Positions 57,869-64,000 of a stretch of DNA of 64,000 nt are shown here, piece after piece (positions within the stretch are counted from its first letter, which is position 1; the number at the start of each line of letters is the position of its first letter). Source of the DNA: Mytilus californianus. Taxonomy: Eukaryota; Mollusca; Bivalvia; Mytilida; Mytilidae. The position numbers were made by a program, and so were the translations under genes. The DNA is taken from positions 12,198,348 to 12,262,347 of the forward strand of contig NW_026262668.1 in the NCBI RefSeq assembly GCF_021869535.1, written 5' to 3'. The notes below the pieces were generated by a model that was not told the origin of the DNA, made no database searches, and saw nothing but the letters and a program-made list of their open reading frames with translations.

Positions 57869-59421
57869 CCCTTTTTTAGACGGCGATGTTCCTTTGGCTC
57901 CATCATACGGTGTATATATATCCCAACTCGTTCGTTATGCCCGTGTGTGTAGTGATGTCATAGATTTTAACGAACGTAATCAATGCATCACTAGTAAATT
58001 ATTAAATCAAGAATTTCGTTACCATAAATTACGTAAAACTTTTACTAAGTTCTTTCATAGATACAAAGATTTGATTAGTAAATTTGGCTGTACTTGTAGA
58101 AAACTGATTAAAAACGGTATTTCACATCCTAAATTTTACGGTAATATTGTACTTAAAGCGCGGAAATCACTATGTGATCCGTGTAAACTCATCGAACCTT
58201 TAAACAAACTTATTAGTAATGGTTATCTTACCAATGTTGTAATTAGATCTTTGAATATAGTTTACATTGGCACTAATATCGATTTTGTCATCAGCAAATT
58301 AAAACATAACTAAATTTGTATTTTTTTCAAGTGGGATGTATAAAGACACACCCACGTTCGTTTAGATCTATAAAGAGGTTAAACTCCTTACTATCCTACT
58401 GTCTGTCGATACATTTATTTTTGGCATTGCACTAGTCATGTCTTCTTTGACTGTCCATGACGTTAAAATACTAAATCCCTGGGATGTGTTTTAGTTGATT
58501 TTAGTCTCTGATGCATGATTTTTTATTATTAATTGTTTTGGCTTTTAACTAGCTGTCAGTAACTGCGAGTACTCTCAAATCGTACTTTCTTGTTTATTTG
58601 ACCTGTTGATGCTAATTGTATTGCTTTTTTGTTATTTAATGTTAATTCAGGGTTATATTTGGTCTATATACCAGCTTTGATAAGTGTTTGGTATAACTAT
58701 AAATTTTCACTTCGTACTATGAACATCAAAATTATTTATTTTGTAAATATATTTCCTTTCTCTATTGGTACTGTACACGTATACCTAACAACAAAATTAT
58801 TTTCATTTACCAGTGTTTAAAGTTTTTGCAAATGGCTGATATTTTTGTTCGAGCATATTGTTTTTCTTTAATTGTTTTACATTTCTTACCGATATAACAT
58901 GTTACTTTTATTATTCTTCCCTTAGTTTATTTATTTTGTATTTACATTGTGTCATTGGTCAAATTTATTTGTTCAGTGTATGTTCAATGGTGTTAATATA
59001 TCCTTTGATTGAGTTAAGCTATTTCAGTTGATATTTTATAGTGTGTCTTTCTATGTTGTGATGTTACACTATTGTTTCGGAAAAAGGGTGAAGGTTTGAT
59101 ACCATTTAAACGTTTTAACCCGCTGCATTTGTTTGCACCTGTCCAAAGTCAGGAATCTGATATTCAGTAGTTGTCGTTTGTTGATGTGGTTCATAAGTGT
59201 TTCTCGTTTCTCGTATTTTATATAGATTAGACCGTTGGTTTTCCCGTTTGAATGGTTTTACACTAGTAATTTTTTGGGGCCCTTTATAGCTTACTGTTCG
59301 GTGTGAGCCAAGGCTCCGTGTTGAAGACCGTACTGTGACCTATAATGGTTTACTTTTATAAATTTTGACTTGGATGGAGAGTTGTCTCATTGGCACTCAT
59401 ACCACATCTTCTTATATCTAA
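57869..59421 (+). mobile_element. 5'-truncated RT retroelement (family 3) inserted in a Naiad pseudo-LTR
   Basis: The insertion is flanked by TCAT (57865-57868 and 59422-59425), consistent with a 4-bp target duplication. It opens inside an RT C-terminus: LDGDVPLAPSYGVYISQLVR leads to 57894-58313, which ends with stop codon TAA after FVISKLKHN. This C-terminal block (KLLNQEF..HKLRKTFTKFFHRYKDL) aligns with the end of the Naiad RT, so it is a related PLE-type RT that also lacks a C-terminal endonuclease. About 1.1 kb of 3' UTR follows, and its last ~850 bp are the R2 repeat in reverse orientation (GCGAGTACTCTCAAATCGTA ... CTCATTGGCACTCATACCAC). The fragment shows no stop, so the insertion may be young. 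Confidence 0.85.
57894..58313 (+). CDS. C-terminal fragment of a PLE-type reverse transcriptase
   Basis: 139 open codons from an internal Met. The real frame enters from the truncated 5' boundary at 57869. It contains PSYGVYISQLVRYARVC, the conserved end of the palm region, and the Lys/Arg-rich thumb. The catalytic YxDD part was lost in truncation, so there is no activity. No sign of use by the host. Confidence 0.7.
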   Translation: MAPSYGVYISQLVRYARVCSDVIDFNERNQCITSKLLNQEFRYHKLRKTFTKFFHRYKDLISKFGCTCRKLIKNGISHPKFYGNIVLKARKSLCDPCKLIEPLNKLISNGYLTNVVIRSLNIVYIGTNIDFVISKLKHN

Positions 59422-59608
59422 TCATAGATCGAAAACAAACTGACAACGCCATGGCCAAAAATAAAAAGATAAACAGACAAATAATAGTACAGATGACACA
59501 ACATAGAAAACTAAAGACTAAGCAACACGAACCCCACCAAAACTGGGGGTGATCTCAGGTGCTCCGGAAGGGTAAGCAGATCCTGCTCCACATGTGGCAC
59601 CCGTCGTG
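59422..59608 (-). repeat. Naiad pseudo-LTR C, second part (3' end of copy 3)
   Basis: Continues 57829-57868 and ends ACCCGTCGTG. The 77 bp up to the RT stop form the rest of the 3' UTR. Confidence 0.9.
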
Positions 59609-59684
59609 TTGCTTATGTTATTACAAATCCGGTAAATAGTCTAATTCGGTAAGTCACATTCGTGAAAAGGGAAGGGTATTGTAG

Positions 59685-62551
59685 TTACGACATAAGGAAC
59701 ATATCCGATATCATCTGTGAAACGGTCATTCCATAACGGTCAACCAACTCGTGATGGCGTCCGTAAAATTTACGAAGGGATGATTTCAACTTCACCATTT
59801 GGAACTCTTAGTTTAATAGCTTCCTTGTGAGCAGCAATCCTCTATCAAGGAAATCATGATAGGAAACACAAGCCTGGGAATATCGTATCAATTGGGAGAT
59901 ATATATTCCGTATGCAGGCGCTGCTGGAATGTTGCTACATAAAAATGGAAAGATCACAATTGGGAAGCTGAAATCATCTCTTTTGTCGTAAAGTTTTGTT
60001 TTCAACCGACCCTCATTGTCAATTTCTAGATGTAAGTCAAGATATGAGGCAGACTTAACTGTATCTGTAGTATTCTTTATATCTCTAGTTCGATGGGATA
60101 GATTCGTTCAACATAGTCACCAAATTTTGTATTATTTAGTGAGAGAACATCATCTATATAGCGGAACGTAGAGTTAAAGGATATTGCTAACTTCTTATCT
60201 TTCTTCCTAAGAAGTTCCTGTATGAAGTCAGCCTCATAATAATAAAGAAACAAGTCGGCAAGAAGAGGGGCACAATTGGTTCCCATTGGAATTCCGATAG
60301 TCTGTTGAAAAACACGTCCTCCAAACGTAACAAATATGTTGTCAATCAAGAAATCAAGCATCTTGATAATGTCAGTTTCAGAGAATTTTTTGTTTGAATC
60401 AGAGTGATTCTTTACAAAGTAGGATTTATCCCTCCCCAAGACAAGATACTTGTATCTACGTTCGCCATTCTTTTTAATGAAACAAAGTAATACCAACTCT
60501 TTCAATTTGTCTTTTAGTTTGGAATGGGGAATACTTGTGTAAAGTGTAGAAAAGTCAAATGTTTTAATACTATTACAAGATGAGAGAGTCTTAGATTGTA
60601 TGTACGCTAAAAGATCTTTGGAATTTTTTAGTATCCACATCTGATTCACGCCACCTCTAGAATAGGCAGTTTCACAATAACTTTGGAGCCCGGCTTTGAT
60701 TGCTGATAAAATAGATGTTAATAATTTAGAAAGAGGTTTTGTGGAGCACTTGGAAGATCCAGCAATACACCGTTGTTTGTAAGGACACTTATGTAGTTTA
60801 GGTATTCAATACAGTGATGGAAGATCCAGTTCTTCATCTTTGGTTGAAATTCCAGAGGAACATAGAACAGACCTATGATTATCCAGGATTTCTTCTTTGG
60901 TAAGTGTCGTGAGGGTATATGTTGAGTTTCCAAGTGAATTGTCAATACCTAATTCATTTATCAAGCAGTTTATATAATGATATTTACACACAAAAACGAT
61001 GTTGTTTGGGGCTTTATCTGCGGGGACAACAACATATTTGTCATGGAGGTAGGTCAAGTGTTTTGCAACATTTGGGTCTTTAAAAAATGATGTAGCGTGG
61101 GTATTGATATGCCCATTTAGTTTCTTAATTCGGATTTGTATCAACAACCTCACAGCCTTACTCCTTTCGGAAAGAGTATCTACGTCTTGTTTCTCGCGTT
61201 TAGCCCATTGCCTGGCATAATCCTCGACTGAATCCATCAGTATTTTGAAGTTGTATTTCCAACTGATGGATTTAGGCTCACGATATTTCGGACCTTTGGA
61301 TAACAAATTTCGCAGGGAAGTGTTATTGACAATGTTGATGTGTCCGGTAATAACGTGGCCAGCCGGATTATATGTGAATTGGGAACTAGCACAGGTGCAA
61401 TCAGGAGGTTTAGACTTGAAGTCGTCAATGTTGAGATCCTGCAAAACGTGTTTGTAAGTGAACATTTTAGTTGCAATTGGATTGGTATAGGTATAAGAAA
61501 TTATTGGTACACACTGATCTTTAAAATAAGGAGGTATTTTCGACTGAACTAATTTATGATGAAGGATATTGCCTAAGTTGACGCCATCGAGACCTTTGTT
61601 GGCAAAGGAAAGTTTAAGAAAAGATCTTTTCTCTTTTTCATCTTTTCCAATGCGAACTGGTTTGAAAAGTCTGTGACTTGCAATATCCGAAATGATAGCT
61701 GTAAGTTTGTATTGGTTTGAATGAGGGTTTGTAACAGTGGTTTCCAAACATAAATTGAACAGAGAATGAAGTTTTGAAAGGGGTAATGAATACAGTTTCG
61801 TGCGAATGTGATGAATACCTAATGGCTTTTGTATAAAAAGCAGCAAGTCATTAATAGAGACATCATGCACAGTAGGTGATGTATAATGACGATGACCATG
61901 ACTGCGTCTACGTCGAGGAGTAGAGTTGAAAATATTCATCACATTCACCGAGCTACAGGAAGGACTAGATAGAATACCTATACCATCAATTTTGTCATTG
62001 CAACCATATGGTGTTGCAGTTCCCAATTGTCGAATCCAGTAGTCCTCTTTTTGTCTACGGAGAGGCGTTGCAAGTTGAGGACTGTTAGTCTTGTGGTATA
62101 TTTTTTCGATTATACGAACTGTCATAGAAACGATGGAATGATCAGGCTGATTAAAATGCTGGTACAGAATGTCGTTTGCATTGAAGTTGATATCTGATCT
62201 ATGGCCGCACATACGTTTGTTTAGCCTTCCTTTCGTTTCACCGACGTAAACCAATCCACAAAGGTTACACTCTAATCCGTAGACGACATTTATAAATTTA
62301 CAATTCAGATCATCGTAACTTCTAGTAAAGTAAGACTTTTTAGTTAAATTGCTAGTGAATTGAGCGTCTGTTATTAAAATTTCACAAGTTTTGCAGCCAT
62401 TAGTTCCACATTTCGAAATGAGACAGTGTTGTTCAGAGTCATCAAAATCCAAAATGTCTTTAAGGAGAACTGAACATGGCTGTGTATGTGTACTATTGCT
62501 ATTGTCACTAGTAATATGATCTGAATGAGTCATGTTTGGGATATTTGTCAT
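59685..62551 (-). pseudogene. Naiad-type Penelope-like element copy 3, nearly intact endonuclease-RT ORF
   Basis: Best copy, about 955 codons. Codons 1-581 are open (62551-60806). A Cys cluster C43, C48, C53, C56 is followed by the GIY-YIG endonuclease (VVYGLEC 89-95, C-x2-C, YVGET 102-106, HRSD 117-120, E149) and a basic linker (TPRRRRSHGHRH 211-222). The CxC motif is at C385/C387, and RT starts with VVVPADKAPNNIVF at 507-520. A single TGG-to-TGA change (Trp to stop, 60806-60808) is followed in the same frame by the RT core: FDFSTLYTSIPH, GIPMGTNCAPLLADLF and FRYIDDVLSLNN with YIDD intact. A 2-bp AT insertion near 60080 then shifts the last ~130 codons, and a CAA-to-TAA change follows KLLN. 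Ancestral stop at 59685-59687. N-terminal endonuclease plus CxC matches the Naiad clade. One nonsense, one frameshift and one late stop separate it from an open frame. Confidence 0.9.
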
Positions 62552-62598
62552 GTCTGGTATGAGGGGACACCTGCCTTATCAGACGACACCGTGTCCAT
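62548..62598 (-). promoter_or_regulatory. Upstream ORF of Naiad copy 3, ATGA-coupled to the main start
   Basis: 16 codons (MDTVSSDKAGVPSYQT) start at 62598 in CACCATGG context. The TGA at 62548-62550 overlaps the main ATG at 62549-62551. Stop/start overlaps of this kind allow re-initiation in other retroelements; here it is inferred. Confidence 0.55.
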
Positions 62599-62616
62599 GG
62601 TGACGTCTGTTTCGGA

Positions 62617-62626
62617 CCTTTTTATA
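62617..62626 (-). promoter_or_regulatory. TATA-like box of Naiad copy 3
   Basis: TATAAAAAGG, about 20 bp before the upstream ATG, is kept in all three copies. It could be an internal Pol II promoter or chance AT content. Confidence 0.35.
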
Positions 62627-62749
62627 CTGGGCGACGTCCGAGCCAGTATCCTGTTTGATCTTCGTAAATTCATGCAATTTTGCTACTGGGCGGATGATGT
62701 CCTCGGGGACAAAATGTCCACCAGCAGAGACATCGACCCAGTGGTTATA

Positions 62750-62942
62750 AAAGAGGGACGAAAGATACCAGAGGGACAGTCAAACTCATAGATCGAAAAC
62801 AAACTGACAACGCCATGGCCAAAAATAAAAAGACAAACAGACAAATAATAGTACAGATGACACAACATAGAAAACTAAAGACTAAGCAACACGAACCCCA
62901 CCAAAACTGGGGGTGATCTCAGGTGCTCCGGAAGGGTGAGCA
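62750..62942 (-). repeat. Naiad pseudo-LTR D, partial (5' of copy 3)
   Basis: Matches the other pseudo-LTRs up to TCCGGAAGGGTGAGCA, then stops about 40 bp short. This is the 5' boundary of the array. Confidence 0.85.
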
Positions 62943-63296
62943 TAAATCTCTACTAGGCTTAAGTAAATGGTGAAAATTGTCCAGTAACCATAAAATATAT
63001 CTGAAACATTCAAAAAATTTTGAATAACATTGAAAATATAAGTCACAATTCAGTTTTGAAATTATTTGATCAGCTTGTGTTTTATTTTAATTTTAAAGGT
63101 GATATATATGTATGTATATAAGTGTTGATGAATAGGTGTTGAAGTTATATTATGTTTATTGTGAAATTTTGGTTTTAATGCTATATTGAATACATTTTTA
63201 ATTTCAAATTGTTGTTCAAATTTCTAGCCAGGGGAAATAGCTGTTGTTCCTAAATTGATGAAATACAATAGATAGATACAAAAAATAGGTCTAGGT
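62943..63296. other. Internal right part of the CACTA-like unit
   Basis: AT-rich, no gene recognised. Confidence 0.5.
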
Positions 63297-63583
63297 TGGT
63301 TAAGACTTGGTCGAGTATGGTTCAGACTAGGTCGAGCATGATTCAGACTAGGTCGAGTATGGTTCAGACTAGGTCGAGCATGGTTCAGACTAGGTCGAGC
63401 ATGGTTCAGACGCGTATAAAATGGTTAAGTACTGGTCGAGTACAAGTTCAGACTGTTAAGTATGATTCAGACTACAGTCGAGTATTATCAAGTAAATTTC
63501 AGATCAATTCAGACTGGTCGAGTAAAAATCAGTACAGTCGAGTACAGATATAGGCCATTTCAGACTTTTACTGGTTTGTAGTG
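63297..63583 (-). repeat. Right terminal inverted repeat and subterminal motif array
   Basis: Near-regular 20-21-bp units of GGTCGAGTATGGTTCAGACTA type (63308-63412), then irregular ones, then the 79-bp perfect TIR. The 85-codon plus frame here is just repeat translation. Confidence 0.8.
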
Positions 63584-64000
63584 TACTTCAATAACATTAG
63601 AATAAAAAAAACTTCAATTAACTCTTTTTATGGCAGGGTAGTTTAATTATAATAATATGGGGTAAATGTCATTGAGCGAGACAACAAATCTTAAACCAAA
63701 TCCCAAAAGTAAAGAAAGAGGTAGCCACAGCAGTCTGACTTTGTTAATACTGTGTACCTTCATTGTCAAGCTCTCAATGGCCACATGCAAAAAAACTGCA
63801 AATATCACAAAACATCTGAAATATACTAAAAAATATACGTGATATTTTGCATATTGACTGGACTTTAAAGTTATCAAACTATGCTGATGTTTTTCTCTCC
63901 TTGACGGAGTCAAAACGCGAGACTGAGGTATGCTGTTTCCGACGGTGGCGGCTTCAACAATGTTTTAGTAGATTATTTGGCCCCGCCCCTACAGTCATGG
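63584..64000. other. Flank beyond the CACTA-like unit
   Basis: A short R2-like scrap at about 63660-63690 (GTCATTGAGCGAGACAAC). No gene recognised. Confidence 0.45.

Larger units (their letters stand above)
51523..63583. mobile_element. 12.06-kb CACTA-like (En/Spm-type) unit carrying a Naiad array
   Basis: The left end starts CACTACAAACCAGTAAAAGT and the right end is its inverse. The first 79 bases of the two ends match perfectly as inverted repeats. Both ends then continue as subterminal arrays of TACTCGACC/AGTCTGAACC-type motifs (51570-51835; 63297-63530, inverted). CACTA termini plus subterminal short repeats define the CACTA superfamily. The flanking trinucleotides are TAT (51520-51522) and TAC (63584-63586), so the expected 3-bp duplication matches at two of three bases. 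No transposase is visible. Without the Naiad array (52881-62942) the host element would be about 2.0 kb, i.e. a non-autonomous derivative. Confidence 0.75.

Noticed and set aside
62525..62791. 88-residue plus-strand ORF repeated at 54258 and 57604
   Set aside because: It is antisense to the Naiad leader and N-terminus, and the three copies are nearly identical DNA, so an open frame in all three is not evidence of selection. No domain seen.
63296..63553. Repeat protein of M-V-Q-T-R-S-S units
   Set aside because: Translation of the 20-21-bp subterminal motif array of the CACTA-like unit; the frame breaks where the period changes.
51523..63583. Maverick/Polinton giant transposon
   Set aside because: Long TIRs would fit, but no polymerase B, integrase, packaging ATPase or capsid-like gene is present, and the CACTA termini with subterminal motifs fit another superfamily.

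Overview
The window looks like nuclear DNA of a bivalve mollusc, most likely a marine mussel (Mytilus-like). It is strongly AT-rich, gene-poor and crowded with interspersed repeats whose wording I associate with mussel genomes (for example the GAGATGTGGTATGATTGCC family). It also carries spliced or intronless animal-type genes, Penelope-like retroelements and hammerhead-ribozyme repeats. There is no bacterial gene organisation. The species assignment is inference, because no search could be run.

Host-type genes are few. (1) 5157-5800 (-) holds the coding exon of a ureidoglycolate-lyase-like (AllA-type) enzyme behind a splice acceptor. (2) Two tandem TRIM-type RING/B-box genes lie on the + strand: a decayed copy at 9924-11852 and an intact 659-residue copy at 17660-19639. 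They share their proximal promoter, and a degraded DNA transposon abuts the intact copy. (3) An intronless, broken 2-oxoglutarate/Fe(II) dioxygenase copy lies at about 35295-36206 (-). (4) A broken THAP-domain/DDE transposase lies at 26206-27953 (+), with one intron still visible.

Mobile DNA makes up most of the rest. At 0-9 kb are tandem-monomer repeats, a 149-bp foldback element with a perfect 10-bp target duplication, and an R2-type repeat. At 12.8-15.1 kb is a degenerate ~165-bp satellite. At 13.5, 15.9 and 30.9 kb are three hammerhead-ribozyme repeats. At 21.6-24.1 kb is a Penelope-like element with a C-terminal GIY-YIG endonuclease inside two nested inverted repeats and TA microsatellites. 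At 24.8 and 32.1 kb are reverse-transcriptase fragments of a second family. At 38.3-39.0 kb is a 91-bp tandem array. At 44.26-48.26 kb is a 4.0-kb unit with 18-bp terminal inverted repeats and TTAA target duplications, itself containing an R2 repeat split by a 495-bp TTAA element.

The most striking structure is 51523-63583. This 12.06-kb unit begins CACTAC and ends GTAGTG, with the first 79 bases perfectly inverted at the two ends and followed by subterminal arrays of a TACTCGACC-type motif. That is the architecture of a CACTA (En/Spm-like) transposon, but no transposase is visible. Inside it sits a head-to-tail array of three Penelope-like elements of the N-terminal GIY-YIG (Naiad) type, separated by shared ~220-bp pseudo-LTRs. 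Copy 1 has lost its whole RT and keeps only the endonuclease half. Copy 2 is heavily frameshifted. Copy 3 is nearly intact. The pseudo-LTR between copies 2 and 3 is interrupted by a 1.55-kb 5'-truncated retroelement of another family, flanked by TCAT, whose tail is the widespread R2 repeat. Each Naiad copy carries a TATA-like box and a 16-codon upstream ORF whose stop overlaps the main start codon (ATGA).
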